A stretch of 64,000 nucleotides of DNA from contig JADJVF010000006.1 of NCBI GenBank assembly GCA_016716705.1, positions 124,001-188,000 on the forward strand. The letters are read 5' to 3'. Below, one piece after another: positions 34,256 through 42,528 of the stretch; within the stretch, counting starts at the first letter, position 1; each line of letters begins with the position of its first letter. Under the pieces are notes generated by a model. That model saw only the letters and a program-made list of their open reading frames with translations. It ran no database searches and was not told where the DNA came from. The translations under genes were made by a program, and so were the position numbers. Source of the stretch: Holophagales bacterium. GTDB lineage: Bacteria; Acidobacteriota; Thermoanaerobaculia; UBA5066.

Positions 34256-36037
34256 TCAGCGTGGCAGGTCGATCGCCGTGCCGATCGCGTCGGGAAGCGT
34301 GACGCCCAGGAGCTTCCCGACGGTCGGGGCGAAGTCGTAGGGTGTCCGCGCGGCGTCGGAAACGCCGGCCTTGACCCCGCCACCCCAGAAGACGAGCGGG
34401 ACGTTCGTGTCGTATTCGTACTGGGAGCCGTGGGTGCTCCCGCGCGCGTCGGGGTAGACGATGACGCCCCGGCGCGGAATCAGGAGCGCCTCGCCCGAGC
34501 GGACCGGGTCGTAGTCGTTCATCGCGAAGCGGACGTCGCGGTCGGCCGGGTCCCAGCTCGCCCGTTGCGAAGCGAGAAGGACGGACCGGAAGTCTTCGTA
34601 GTTGAGCCGCGCGATGGCGCCCGGCAGGACGCGGTCGATGTCGTCCCGCGTCACGGAGCGTCCCGCGGCGCCACAGGGCCCGGCGAGAGTGCGCATGGCC
34701 GGGAGCGAGGGGAGGTTGTACTTCAGGTCGAAGCCCTCGTTCCCGAAGATCGGCTTCGCGTCGAGCGGCAGGCAGAGCTCCTGGCAGAGGTAGCGGTTCA
34801 GCCTCTCCTCGAAGTTCGTCACGGCGCCGTTCCCGGAGAGGACCCGGCCTCCCGAGAAGGACTTGTCGCGCCGGGCCTCGAGCTCGGGGATCGTCTGGAA
34901 GCCGTGGTCCGCCGAGAGGGCGAGGACGACCTTCCCCTCCGGGAAGCCGCGGTCGAGCGCCTCGAAAAGGCGGCCGAGCTGGACGTCGAGGCGCCGGAGG
35001 GTGTCGAGGTTCTCCTCGGACTCCGGCCCGTAGGCGTGGGAGACCGTGTCCTGGCCCGAGAGCGAGAGGCAGAGGACGTCCGGCTGCTCCTCGTGCCCCA
35101 GCTCGAGGTCCTTGGAGGCGAGGACCTCCAGGGCGAGGTCCACCGTCAGCTCGTCGATGAACGGGCTGTAGTAGATGCCGTGGAAGTAGCCGTTCGAGGC
35201 GAGCGACATGTCCTTGTCCCAGCCGAGACCGTTGACCGGGATCTGGAACGGCCGGATCTCGAACGCCGGGACGGGGCGCGTCGCCGGAGCCGGCACCCCG
35301 GACGGAAAGAGGGGGTCGGCCATCTTCCGCCAGGCCAGGCCGAGGCGGCGGGGGAGGTGCCCTCCCGCGCGGGTCCGGTTGAACCGGGAGACGACCTTCG
35401 CCACGACGGAGCCGCCCGGCGAGGTGGCGTCGTACGCGGCGGACGAGACGAAACGGCCTGTGTCCTGGTCCCACCAGTAGACGGCGTGCTCGCGCCTCTT
35501 TCCCGCCATGAAGATGGCGCCACGGTCCTTTCCCGAAAGGGCCACGACGCGGGCACCGGGGTAGCGCTCCAGCAGCCGGTCGCCGAGCGTCGGGACGCGC
35601 AGGCTTCCCGGGCCGGGCCTGAAGCCGACGGCCTTCGTCTCCGGATCGACGAACTCCTGGTCGGTGCAGTAGACCGGGCGGAGCGACCCGTCGGGACGCG
35701 GCTCGAACCAGCGGTTCGCGACGATCCCGGTGACGCGAGGCGGCGCCCCCGTTCCGAGCGAGGCGTGCCCGGGGCCGGTCTCGGTGTTCAGGTGGGCGTA
35801 GTGCGCGTTCCTCTCCACGTGCCCCTCGTCGAGCAGGCGCTTGAGCCCGGCGACGAAGTACGGGCGGTAGTCGAGGAGGCGTTTCATCTGGAGGCCGTCA
35901 ACCGAGACGAGGACCGCCAGCTTCGGCGAGCGGACCGGGGGGGCGGCGGCCTCCCGGCGCGCGGCCTGCGCGAGCGCCAGGAAGGAGACGACGAGGGAGG
36001 CGCCGAGGGCGAGGGTCGAGAGGCGAAATCTCTTCAT
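34256..36037 (-). CDS. Secreted alkaline-phosphatase-superfamily phosphodiesterase
   Basis: A 593-residue exported protein. The signal peptide is RLSTLALGASLVVSFLALAQA. The phosphodiesterase core has LAVLVSVDGLQMKRL with the first metal Asp, LNTETGPGHASLGTG, where the nucleophile (Thr or Ser) is expected, LSLSGQDTVSHAYGP, LALSADHGFQT with the second metal site, and STHGSQYEYDTNVPLVFWG with the distal His. This order fits the nucleotide pyrophosphatase / PafA-like branch. Substrates could be nucleotides or phosphate esters in the periplasm. The chosen ATG at 36037 begins the signal peptide. No phosphate-regulated (Pho box) motif was recognised upstream. Confidence 0.8.
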   Translation of the reverse strand: MKRFRLSTLALGASLVVSFLALAQAARREAAAPPVRSPKLAVLVSVDGLQMKRLLDYRPYFVAGLKRLLDEGHVERNAHYAHLNTETGPGHASLGTGAPPRVTGIVANRWFEPRPDGSLRPVYCTDQEFVDPETKAVGFRPGPGSLRVPTLGDRLLERYPGARVVALSGKDRGAIFMAGKRREHAVYWWDQDTGRFVSSAAYDATSPGGSVVAKVVSRFNRTRAGGHLPRRLGLAWRKMADPLFPSGVPAPATRPVPAFEIRPFQIPVNGLGWDKDMSLASNGYFHGIYYSPFIDELTVDLALEVLASKDLELGHEEQPDVLCLSLSGQDTVSHAYGPESEENLDTLRRLDVQLGRLFEALDRGFPEGKVVLALSADHGFQTIPELEARRDKSFSGGRVLSGNGAVTNFEERLNRYLCQELCLPLDAKPIFGNEGFDLKYNLPSLPAMRTLAGPCGAAGRSVTRDDIDRVLPGAIARLNYEDFRSVLLASQRASWDPADRDVRFAMNDYDPVRSGEALLIPRRGVIVYPDARGSTHGSQYEYDTNVPLVFWGGGVKAGVSDAARTPYDFAPTVGKLLGVTLPDAIGTAIDLPR

Positions 36038-36078
36038 TTCGTAGGGGGAGCGGCCCGGTCGGGCGGCCCCGGGTGATT

Positions 36079-36675
36079 CTACGGCGCAGATGAGGGGTGC
36101 CCGTTCGAATCCCGCGAAGGGCGTGTGAGGGCGAGCCGGAGGCCGCCGGCGGAGAGGACGAGGAGCGGCGGAGGACGAGGCGGACTGGCCTCCAGGGCGT
36201 CCACTGAGGTAGTGGATCCGGTAGAGGAGTCGATCCGCTCGTTCGCCCCGCTCTGGCTCACCTCGCCCGTGATGGGTCGACGAGGACCCGCTTCCCGCCC
36301 GAGGTCGGAAGAGGCAGCGCGGGCCTGGCCGTGGTGCGGGGCGCGGCGGGGCGCGAGGGTGATCCGCCGGGCAAAGGCGCGCGGCGGCCTGGGGGGGGGT
36401 CTGGCGCGCCCCTGCCGACCAGGCGACGAGGCAGGTGCGGCGCGGCGCACGGGGCCCGGGTCGAGGAGACCGCGCGCCTTGACGGCGGCCGGCGAGAAGA
36501 CGACACGTTCCCAGGGGAGAGGGCCGGGCGGCGGGGCGGCGAGGGCTTCGTACGCCTCGTCCCAGCCCGGCTTCAGGTGGAAGAGGAGGCCCGTGCCGAT
36601 CCACAGGGCGAGCGGGGCGGCGAGAGCAAGGCCGGCGAGACGGTGGGCCTCCCGGCACGGAAGTGCGACGTACAT
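36079..36675 (-). pseudogene. Broken PepSY-type membrane protein gene
   Basis: The minus strand starts well: MYVALPCREAHRLAGLALAA, a membrane helix, then LFHLKPGWDEAYEAL and WERVVFSPAAVKARGLLDPGPV, as in PepSY-associated membrane proteins. Between about 36250 and 36440 no frame stays similar to the family; short sensible bits such as LLYRIHYLS are in one frame, and VDALEAS and LLVLSAGGLRLALT (the usual final membrane helix) are in another. At least two, probably more, indels separate them. The coding end is the TAG at 36079-36081. It is either a decayed gene or several sequence errors close together. A functional product is not supported as given. Confidence 0.5.
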
Positions 36676-36724
36676 GTTGCTAAGATCACAGAAAAGGACC
36701 GGTAACTGAAGGAGGATTCGCACC

Positions 36725-37306
36725 ATGAGACTGAACGTGCACCCGCTACGCGTTCCCGCCCTCGTCCTTCTCGCAGCGCTCGTCGCCGTCCCCGCCTTCG
36801 CGGCCGAAAAGAAATTCGTGGACGACGACGCCTCGAAGGAAAAGGACGAGCCGACGACCTGGCTCAAGAACTACGACCAGCTCGTGAAGGGAAAGGAGGC
36901 CGACTGGGTCTTCTTCGATGGCTATTCCGCCGCCAGCTACAAGACGGTGGCCGTCAAAGACTTCTCCTCCAACGAGAAGGACAGGGAAGCACGGCGCGCC
37001 GCGGAGGACGGCAAGGACTACGCCGAACAGTGGATCCAGCGGTCGAAGCTCGGATGGGATACCGCCAGCGGAAAGGCCGACCTGACGATCGAGGGACACG
37101 TGGTCCACGCGTGGGAGCCGAGCGGCGCGGCGCGGTTCTGGGGCGGCTGGTACGCCAACCCCGGCGCGGTCCAGGAGCTGATCGGGAAGGACTCCTCCGG
37201 GAAGACCGTCTTCCAGATCCGCCACAAGTCGCGCGGTTCCACGGTTCGCGACGCCATCGAGAACGGCCTCGAGGACGTCGTCAAGTCGCTCGAAAAGGGT
37301 AAGTAG
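36725..37306 (+). CDS. Secreted protein of unknown function (DUF4410-like)
   Basis: A 193-residue protein with a signal peptide (VPALVLLAALVAVPAFAAEKK). The middle has KTVAVKDFSSNEKD, then DLTIEGHVVHAWEPSGAARFWGGWYANPG and SSGKTVFQIRHKSRG. A pattern of a conserved internal strand, an ARFWGGW loop and a D.(S/T)G strand resembles DUF4410, a periplasmic family of unknown function. I am not certain of the family. ATG with AAGGAGGATTCGCACC upstream is a very good ribosome site. It stands alone between the broken PepSY gene (divergent) and a regulator gene (convergent). Confidence 0.6.
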   Translation: MRLNVHPLRVPALVLLAALVAVPAFAAEKKFVDDDASKEKDEPTTWLKNYDQLVKGKEADWVFFDGYSAASYKTVAVKDFSSNEKDREARRAAEDGKDYAEQWIQRSKLGWDTASGKADLTIEGHVVHAWEPSGAARFWGGWYANPGAVQELIGKDSSGKTVFQIRHKSRGSTVRDAIENGLEDVVKSLEKGK

Positions 37307-37344
37307 GGTTCCCCCGGGCGCCGGAGGGCGCTCGCGGGCACGAA

Positions 37345-37380
37345 AGGGGGCGGCGGGGCGACTCGCCGCCCTCGCCTTTT
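37345..37380 (+). terminator. Probable intrinsic terminator after the secreted protein gene
   Basis: GGCGGCG pairs with CGCCGCC around an 8-base loop at about 37349-37370, followed by CTCGCC and TTTT at 37377-37380. It lies about 40 bases after the stop of the secreted protein, in the gap to the convergent LuxR-type gene. Confidence 0.5.
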
Positions 37381-37383
37381 CCG

Positions 37384-37425
37384 GGGCCGCCGCGCCGTCG
37401 GCGCGGGCCGCCGCGCCGTCGGCGC
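37384..37425. repeat. Two perfect tandem copies of a 21-bp GC-rich unit, each a hairpin
   Basis: The 21-base unit GGGCCGCCGCGCCGTCGGCGC occurs at 37384-37404 and again at 37405-37425 without a mismatch. Each copy holds the inverted repeat CCGCGCC-GTC-GGCGCGG. The pair lies between convergent genes, next to a hairpin with a T tract, so it may add to transcription stopping. Confidence 0.75.
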
Positions 37426-37443
37426 GGGGTCCCCCAGAACATT

Positions 37444-38109
37444 TCAGATCAGCTGGTTCTGGTAGGCGAAGACGACCGCTTCGAGCTTCGAGTGGACGTT
37501 CAGCTTCCGGAGGATGTTCTGGATGTGGTTCCTCACGGTGACGTCGCTGATGAAGAGCTGCTCGCCCATCTCGTCGGTCTTCTTCCCCTCGGAGAGGAGG
37601 CGGAGGACCTCTCGCTCGCGCTTGGTGAGGGGAGAGGAGGTCGGACGCGGCGGGAGGAGGGGTGCCAGGCTCGGGTGCTGGATCGGACCGGAGAAACGGG
37701 CGAATACGTTGCCGGCGTCGGGGTGTGCCCCGTTGGCCTCGGCGAGGATGTGGACGAGCGTCGTCAGCTCGGGACGCTGCCCCGGAATCGAGAGGATGGA
37801 GCAGCGGAGCTTCTTCGGCCCGGCGTCGCGCGACTCGAGGACGATCTCGAATGGCTGGATCGTCTCGCCCCGGTCGCGCATCCGGAGAATCGGGCATTCC
37901 CCGAAGCAGTAGCGGTTGCCGTAGATATCGCGACCCGCCATCGCCTGGTAGCAGCTTCGGCCGAGGACGTCGGCTGCCGGATAGCCGAGAAGTCTCTCTG
38001 CACCGGTGTTCCAGAGGACGATCCGGTCGGAAGAGTCGATGGCGAAGACGGCCTTGCCGCTCCTGGAGAGGAGTTCGAGGAGATCTTCGTGGCTGTCGGA
38101 AGCGTCCAT
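37444..38109 (-). CDS. PAS-LuxR transcriptional regulator
   Basis: A 221-residue regulator. Residues 8-110 are a PAS domain (AVFAIDSSDRIVLWNTGAERLLGY). It contains an unusual cysteine set, C53, C68, C72 and C103, in the stretch GRSCYQAMAGRDIYGNRYCFGECP. The C-terminus is a LuxR/GerE helix-turn-helix: LTKREREVLRLLSEGKK, then ISDVTVRNHIQNILRKLNVHSKLEAV. There is no receiver domain, so it is not a classical response regulator. The cysteines may bind metal or sense redox state, which is inference. No target gene is obvious; it converges with the secreted-protein gene and lies just upstream of the pterin dehydratase. Confidence 0.85.
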   Translation of the reverse strand: MDASDSHEDLLELLSRSGKAVFAIDSSDRIVLWNTGAERLLGYPAADVLGRSCYQAMAGRDIYGNRYCFGECPILRMRDRGETIQPFEIVLESRDAGPKKLRCSILSIPGQRPELTTLVHILAEANGAHPDAGNVFARFSGPIQHPSLAPLLPPRPTSSPLTKREREVLRLLSEGKKTDEMGEQLFISDVTVRNHIQNILRKLNVHSKLEAVVFAYQNQLI

Positions 38110-38155
38110 GCCGGGCGGGGATTCTACCCTCGTGCCTGATGCGAATGCACCAGCC

Positions 38156-38455
38156 TCACTCCGTCTTTTTCATCAGGCGCTGCATCACGTGGGCGAGCTG
38201 GAAGTCGAGATCCGTGACACCGCCGGCGTCGTGGGTCGACAGGGCGACCGTGACTCGGTTCCAGACGTTGGACCAGTCCGGGTGGTGATCCAGCTTTTCC
38301 GCGGCGAAGGCGACCCGGGTCATGAACCCGAACGCCTCGGGAAAGTCCGCGAAGGCGAAGTCGCGCCGGAGGGCGTCTCCGGAGAGAGCCCAGCCGGGCA
38401 GCGCCTCGAGGCGTGTGGCGATCTCGTCCGGGGAAAGGAGCGGCGGGCGGCTCAT
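38156..38455 (-). CDS. phhB: 4a-hydroxytetrahydrobiopterin dehydratase (pterin-4-alpha-carbinolamine dehydratase)
   Basis: A 99-residue PCD enzyme that dehydrates the 4a-hydroxy pterin left by aromatic amino-acid hydroxylases. Landmarks: SPDEIATRLEALPGWAL, the catalytic-site EKLDHHPDWSNVWNRV with its His pair, and STHDAGGVTDLDFQLAHVM with the third His. The ATG at 38455 gives the usual family length; an in-frame start further upstream would add about 23 residues that do not match. No phenylalanine hydroxylase gene is in this window, and PCD proteins also occur without one. Its start is divergent from mnmA, 49 bases away. Confidence 0.88.
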   Translation of the reverse strand: MSRPPLLSPDEIATRLEALPGWALSGDALRRDFAFADFPEAFGFMTRVAFAAEKLDHHPDWSNVWNRVTVALSTHDAGGVTDLDFQLAHVMQRLMKKTE

Positions 38456-38504
38456 CGGGACCTCCTCGGGGCGCCCTTGCGCCGGAACGTAAACTCCTGA
38501 GTCT

Positions 38505-39695
38505 ATGCGGATCGCCGTCGCCATGTCGGGTGGGGTCGATTCCTCGGTCGCCGCCCTCCTTCTCGCGAGGCAGGGGGCCGAGGTGGTCGGCGTTTCGATG
38601 CACCTCTGGGATCACGACCGCGACGGAACGGGAGCGGGGGAGGGCCGCTGCTGCACGCTCGACGACCTCAGGACCGCCCGGCGCGCCGCGGAGGTGATCG
38701 GCGTCGCGCACTACACGCTGGACCTGAGGGAGCGTTTCATCGAGACGGTCGTCCGCCCCTTCGTGAGCTCGTACCTCTCGGGCGAGACGCCCGTCCCGTG
38801 CCTCGCCTGCAACACCGACGTCAAGTTCGACGCCCTCTTCCGGCGGGCGCGCGCCCTGGGCTGCGAGGCGGTCGCCACCGGGCACTACGCCCGGATCGAG
38901 ACCGATCCGGCGACGGGCGAGGCGAGCCTGCTGAAGGCGCGCGACCTCGGCAAGGACCAGACGTACTTCCTCTACGACCTGACCCCCGGGCAGCTCTCGA
39001 TCGCCCGCTTTCCCCTCGGAGAGCTGCTGAAGTCCGACGTGAGGGAGATCGCCCGGGAGGCGGGGCTCCCCAACTGGGACAAGCCGGACTCGCAGGAGAT
39101 CTGCTTCGTCCCGGCCGCGGACGGGCCTGCCGGCTTCATCCGCAGGGAGGCCGAGGCGCTCGGGTTCGCCCTTCCGGGGCACCCGGCTGCGCTCCCGGGT
39201 CCCGTGGTCCGGGCGGACGGCACCGAGCTGGGGACGCACCCCGGAACGATGGGGTTCACCGTGGGGCAGCGCCGGGGGCTCGGCGTCGCGGCCGGCGAGG
39301 CCCTGTACGTGGTTGGAATCGAGGCCGGCGAGCGGCGACTGGTGGTCGGCGGGGACGGCGAGGTGCTCTCGCGGGAGGTCCACCTCCGCGCGCTGAACTT
39401 CCTGGTTCCGGCACCGGAAGGGGAGATCCGCGTTCTGGCCCGGATCCGCTCCCGGCATCCGGACGTGCCGGCGCTCCTGGTGCCGGAAGAGCCAGGCGTA
39501 AGAAGAGGAGGGCAGGCGCGGCTGCTCTTCGACGATCCGGTCCGGGCGGCAGCCCCGGGGCAGGCTGCCGTCTTCTACGATCCGGTGCGACCGGAGCGAC
39601 TCCTGGGCGGGGGGCTGATCCTGGGGACCGGGGGTCCCCCCAGCGGCAATTCCGGAGAGTCCGGGAGGCCTTGCGGGGGGGGATGCACGGTGTAG
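38505..39695 (+). CDS. mnmA: tRNA 2-thiouridylase
   Basis: A 396-residue MnmA (TrmU), which puts sulfur on U34 of tRNAs for Lys, Glu and Gln. The PP-loop is AMSGGVDSSVAA at residues 6-17. The catalytic Cys pair is at C99/C102 (PCLACN) and at about residue 200 (EICFVP). DQTYFLYDLTPGQLSIARFPLG, FTVGQRRGLGV and the C-terminal barrel (ALYVVGIEAGERRLVVG) are typical. The tail after residue 375 (GGPPSGNSGESG...) adds two cysteines in a Gly-rich end not usual for the family. ATG start. A sulfur source could be the class-V aminotransferase at 9.8 kb. Confidence 0.93.
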   Translation: MRIAVAMSGGVDSSVAALLLARQGAEVVGVSMHLWDHDRDGTGAGEGRCCTLDDLRTARRAAEVIGVAHYTLDLRERFIETVVRPFVSSYLSGETPVPCLACNTDVKFDALFRRARALGCEAVATGHYARIETDPATGEASLLKARDLGKDQTYFLYDLTPGQLSIARFPLGELLKSDVREIAREAGLPNWDKPDSQEICFVPAADGPAGFIRREAEALGFALPGHPAALPGPVVRADGTELGTHPGTMGFTVGQRRGLGVAAGEALYVVGIEAGERRLVVGGDGEVLSREVHLRALNFLVPAPEGEIRVLARIRSRHPDVPALLVPEEPGVRRGGQARLLFDDPVRAAAPGQAAVFYDPVRPERLLGGGLILGTGGPPSGNSGESGRPCGGGCTV

Positions 39696-39791
39696 GATCG
39701 CCGCGGGAAGGTGGAGGCCGCCGGGTGCGCGGGCTCGTGCAGGAGGTGTCCGCGGGCCCTCCGGCGTGGTAAACTCTCTGGTCGTCCGCGT

Positions 39792-40571
39792 ATGGCGAAG
39801 ATCACATCTCCCGCAGTCGTCTCGATCCTGAAAGACTTACGGGCCGCTCTCGACGAGAGAGTGGACGAGAAGGCCCGTCCGGCTGCGGGCGTGAAGAGCC
39901 CTCTCAAGGTGATCGGAGTCCGGGCGAGCGGAGTGAAAACCGTCGCCCGGGAGCTCGCGGTCCGGCACAAGGCGTCGCTGAGCTACCCTCTCGCGGCAGA
40001 CCTCCTCGAGGGGGCAGCCGGAAGAAAGGTCCGGGAGGAGATCCTCGTCGCGATCGATCTTCTCGACCGGTTCCGGAAAGACTTCGAGCCGTCGTTCCTC
40101 CTCCGGATGGATAAGTGGAGCTCCGTGGCGGACGACCTCGAGGTCGCCGAGGCGCTCGGGGCACGGATCGCGGCCGGCCTCCTCGCGCTCGATCCCTCGA
40201 AGATCACCACGGTTCGCAAGTGGGCGCGCCTGCGGAGCGTCGGGCGCAAGCGCCTCGCGCTCCTGGCAGCCTCGGGGCTCGTCAGCGAAGGGCGGCGGGA
40301 CGCGATGCTCGCCCTCGACCTCTGCGAGATCCTCCTGAACGAGGATCACCCGGTCCTCGTGACCGAGGTGGCCGGCCTTCTGAGGACGACGACGAAGATC
40401 GACGCCAAGGCCGTCCAGGATTTCCTTTTCCGCCGGTCGATCGACGGCAATCCGGCCATCCTGAGAGCCGGGTCCGAGAACCTCGACGCCGCGCGGCGGG
40501 CCGCGCTGATCGCCAAGCTCGAGGCGCAGCAGGCGAGCCTCGGGACCCTCGCGGCGGCCGCCGGACGCTGA
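39792..40571 (+). CDS. HEAT-repeat DNA alkylation repair (AlkD-like) protein
   Basis: A 259-residue helical protein. It opens with AKITSPAVVSILKDLRAALDE, then KVIGVRASGVKTVARELAV, LLDRFRKDFEPSFLLRMDKWSSV and WARLRSVGRKRLALLAASGLV. The order and the Trp-containing helices resemble AlkD, a HEAT-like glycosylase that removes bulky alkyl bases, but similarity is not strong enough to be certain. The catalytic Asp was not fixed. ATG at 39792 is the first start after the mnmA stop giving the family beginning. It ends at a converging thioredoxin-like gene. Confidence 0.55.
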   Translation: MAKITSPAVVSILKDLRAALDERVDEKARPAAGVKSPLKVIGVRASGVKTVARELAVRHKASLSYPLAADLLEGAAGRKVREEILVAIDLLDRFRKDFEPSFLLRMDKWSSVADDLEVAEALGARIAAGLLALDPSKITTVRKWARLRSVGRKRLALLAASGLVSEGRRDAMLALDLCEILLNEDHPVLVTEVAGLLRTTTKIDAKAVQDFLFRRSIDGNPAILRAGSENLDAARRAALIAKLEAQQASLGTLAAAAGR

Positions 40572-40606
40572 CGCGGCCGAGGGGGCGCTGAAGCGGGCGA
40601 TCGAGC

Positions 40607-40642
40607 CGGCCGGAGCGGCCCTTTAAGGGGCTCTTCCGGCCG
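40607..40642. terminator. Hairpin between convergent genes
   Basis: CGGCCGGA (40607-40614) pairs with TCCGGCCG (40635-40642), and the loop contains a second partly paired CCCTTTAAGGGG. It lies between the AlkD-like gene and the converging thioredoxin-like gene. No T tract follows. Confidence 0.4.
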
Positions 40643-40670
40643 ATTCGCCGTCAGGCGTCCGGTCCGCGCC

Positions 40671-41168
40671 TCAGCGATCCGCGGTCTTCTGAAACCGCTT
40701 GAGGATCCACTCGCGGACGGCTTCCTTGCCCTTTGCCCCGAGCGCAGACATCTCCCCCTCCTTCGTCGTTTCCGCCACTCGGAGCATCTCGTCGGAGAGG
40801 ACGATGGCGGGAAAGCCCTTCCCGGCGTCGATGCCGTAGCGCGCGAGGAGATCACGGCCGGAAGCACCGGGGGCGACGTCGACGAAGACGGGGATGAACT
40901 GGGCCAGGAAGGCGGTGAGGAACGGCTCCTCGAAGATGGCGTCGTTGACGACCCGGCAGGGAGCGCAGTCGTTCGTGCCGAAGTTCACGAAGAGGCGGCG
41001 CCCCGAGTCCGCCGCGGCCTTCGAGGCCGCCTCGATCGCGAGCGCTCCGACGCTCGTCGAGTCGTAGATCGGGAGCGTCTCGGAGGACGGCGCGGGCGGA
41101 CCGGCGAGAGCGACCAGGGGTGCGGCAGCGAGGAGGGCGGCCGCCGCGAAGCGAAGAGTCGGGCGCAT
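40671..41168 (-). CDS. Secreted thioredoxin-fold protein
   Basis: A 165-residue protein with a signal peptide (LRFAAAALLAAAPLVALAG). The redox site is NFGTNDCAPCRVVNDAIF, a CAPC motif in a thioredoxin fold; FLTAFLAQFIPVFVDV and GIDAGKGFPAIVLSD follow. The cis-proline before the last strand (GFPAIV) is present. It probably reduces or exchanges disulfides in the periplasm. The partner is not visible. ATG with GGGAAAGGAAACG upstream. The gene before it on the strand codes for DUF3467, 23 bases away, so they may share a transcript. Confidence 0.75.
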   Translation of the reverse strand: MRPTLRFAAAALLAAAPLVALAGPPAPSSETLPIYDSTSVGALAIEAASKAAADSGRRLFVNFGTNDCAPCRVVNDAIFEEPFLTAFLAQFIPVFVDVAPGASGRDLLARYGIDAGKGFPAIVLSDEMLRVAETTKEGEMSALGAKGKEAVREWILKRFQKTADR

Positions 41169-41191
41169 CGTTTCCTTTCGACGGGAGGGGG

Positions 41192-41518
41192 TCAGTTGGG
41201 CCGTACCGGCGCGCCGGCGTCGGGCCGGGGAGGCTCGAAGTCGACGCGGATCGGGCCGAAGTTCTTTTCGTAGATGGCGATGTTCTGCGCGAGGGCGTTC
41301 AGGAGCTGTTTGGCGTGCACGGGAGTCGTCATGATCCGCGAGAGGATGCGGACGTCGGCCCGCCCGGGTACGACCCGGGCGAAGTCGAAAACGAACTCCG
41401 CGGGGTTGTGGATGATGTTGACGAAGTTCGCATAGACGCCGCCCGCGACCGCGTCGTCCATGGAGAACTGCAGGGCGGGAGGAGAAGCTTCTTCGGTTTT
41501 CGGCGGCACGTCAGCCAT
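41192..41518 (-). CDS. DUF3467 protein
   Basis: A 108-residue protein with the family layout: NFVNIIHNPAEFVFDFARVVPG, ILSRIMTTPVHAKQLLNALAQNIAIYEKNFG. DUF3467 is a small soluble family of unknown function found in many bacteria and archaea. The Pro-rich ends (PPKTEEASPP and PPRPDAGAPVRPN) are variable. ATG preceded by GTGAGGTGTCTCA. The divergent gene on the other side starts 120 bases away. Confidence 0.8.
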   Translation of the reverse strand: MADVPPKTEEASPPALQFSMDDAVAGGVYANFVNIIHNPAEFVFDFARVVPGRADVRILSRIMTTPVHAKQLLNALAQNIAIYEKNFGPIRVDFEPPRPDAGAPVRPN

Positions 41519-41637
41519 TGAGACACCTCACAATGCGAACCCGGCAGGAGTCCGCAAGAAGGGTGCCATTCTATCCGGAGTCCGGCCGGTCTCCGGGCGC
41601 CTTCCGTGCACGATTCCGACGAACGTAAGATCCCGGA

Positions 41638-42528
41638 ATGGTGCGTCTCTTTCGCCTCGCCGGTGCGACCCTGGTTTTCCTTTCCATGTCCTTCCCTCGG
41701 GGCGCTGCGAGCGCGGACGACGTGACGGCGCTCGCAGCCTTCGACGCCGCGTGGAGCCGCCGTGCGGAAGGAGCAGCGGGAGGCGCCGCTGCCCAGAGTG
41801 CGGTTGCACCGGTCGTGGCGGCGGGCCGGAACGCGGTCGCCGCGAACCCGGGCTCCCTCCCGGCGCGCTGGAGACTGATGCGTTCGCTCTATTTCCAGGG
41901 AGAGCACGCGACGGCCGGAACCGCAGCGAAAAGGGACGTCTTCGAAGAGGGGAAGCGCCTCGGAGAGGAGACCCTCGAGAGGATCCGGAGCGACGCGGGC
42001 GCCTCGGCCGGAAAGGACCTCTCGAAGGCGACGCCCGTCGACCTCGTTCCGTACGTGAAAGGGAAGCCGGACGTCGTGCCGTGCTTCCTCTGGGCGTCGG
42101 TGAACTGGGGAAAGTGGGCGCTCGTCTTCGGCAAGACGGCGGCGGCCCGGCAGGGAGCGGCCGCGAAGATCCGCGACTACGCGACGGCCGTCGTCCGGCT
42201 CGACCCCTCGTTCGACGAAGGGGGCGGCTACAGGGTTCTCGGCCGGCTCCACCACCAGACCCCGTCGATCCCGTTCATCACCGGCTGGGCTTCGCGCACC
42301 GAGGCGCTGAAGAACCTCCGTCTCGCGGTGGAGATCGCGCCCCGCAATTTCGTGAACCGGCTCTATCTCGCCGAGGCGATCTGGGACTACGAGAAGGAGA
42401 AACGCCCCGAGGCGAAGCGGATGCTGGAGGCCCTCGTCGTCGACACGCCCTCGACCGGCCTTCCGGTTGAGGATGCGAGGGCGCAGGAAGACGCCCGGGC
42501 TCTCCTGGCGGCCTGGGGGAAGGGATGA
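41638..42528 (+). CDS. TatT-like TRAP-associated / tetratricopeptide secreted protein
   Basis: A 296-residue exported helical protein with a signal peptide (LAGATLVFLSMSFPRGAASA). The body has repeated helix pairs and RLDPSFDEGGGYRVLGRLHHQTPSIPF, NLRLAVEIAPRNFVNRLYLAEAIWDYEKEKRPEAKRML-type segments, similar to TatT-family helical-repeat lipoproteins of TRAP transport, but no lipobox is seen. A job in periplasmic binding or scaffolding is a guess. The next gene (serine acetyltransferase) starts inside its stop (ATGA), so they are coupled. Confidence 0.55.
   Translation: MVRLFRLAGATLVFLSMSFPRGAASADDVTALAAFDAAWSRRAEGAAGGAAAQSAVAPVVAAGRNAVAANPGSLPARWRLMRSLYFQGEHATAGTAAKRDVFEEGKRLGEETLERIRSDAGASAGKDLSKATPVDLVPYVKGKPDVVPCFLWASVNWGKWALVFGKTAAARQGAAAKIRDYATAVVRLDPSFDEGGGYRVLGRLHHQTPSIPFITGWASRTEALKNLRLAVEIAPRNFVNRLYLAEAIWDYEKEKRPEAKRMLEALVVDTPSTGLPVEDARAQEDARALLAAWGKG

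Noticed and set aside
36098..36118. GTTCGAATC, like the T loop of a tRNA
   Set aside because: The flanking five-base arms do not pair and no acceptor, D or anticodon arm surrounds it. It lies in the tail of the PepSY gene.
37384..37425. CRISPR-like direct repeats
   Set aside because: Only two copies, with no spacer between them and no cas genes near.
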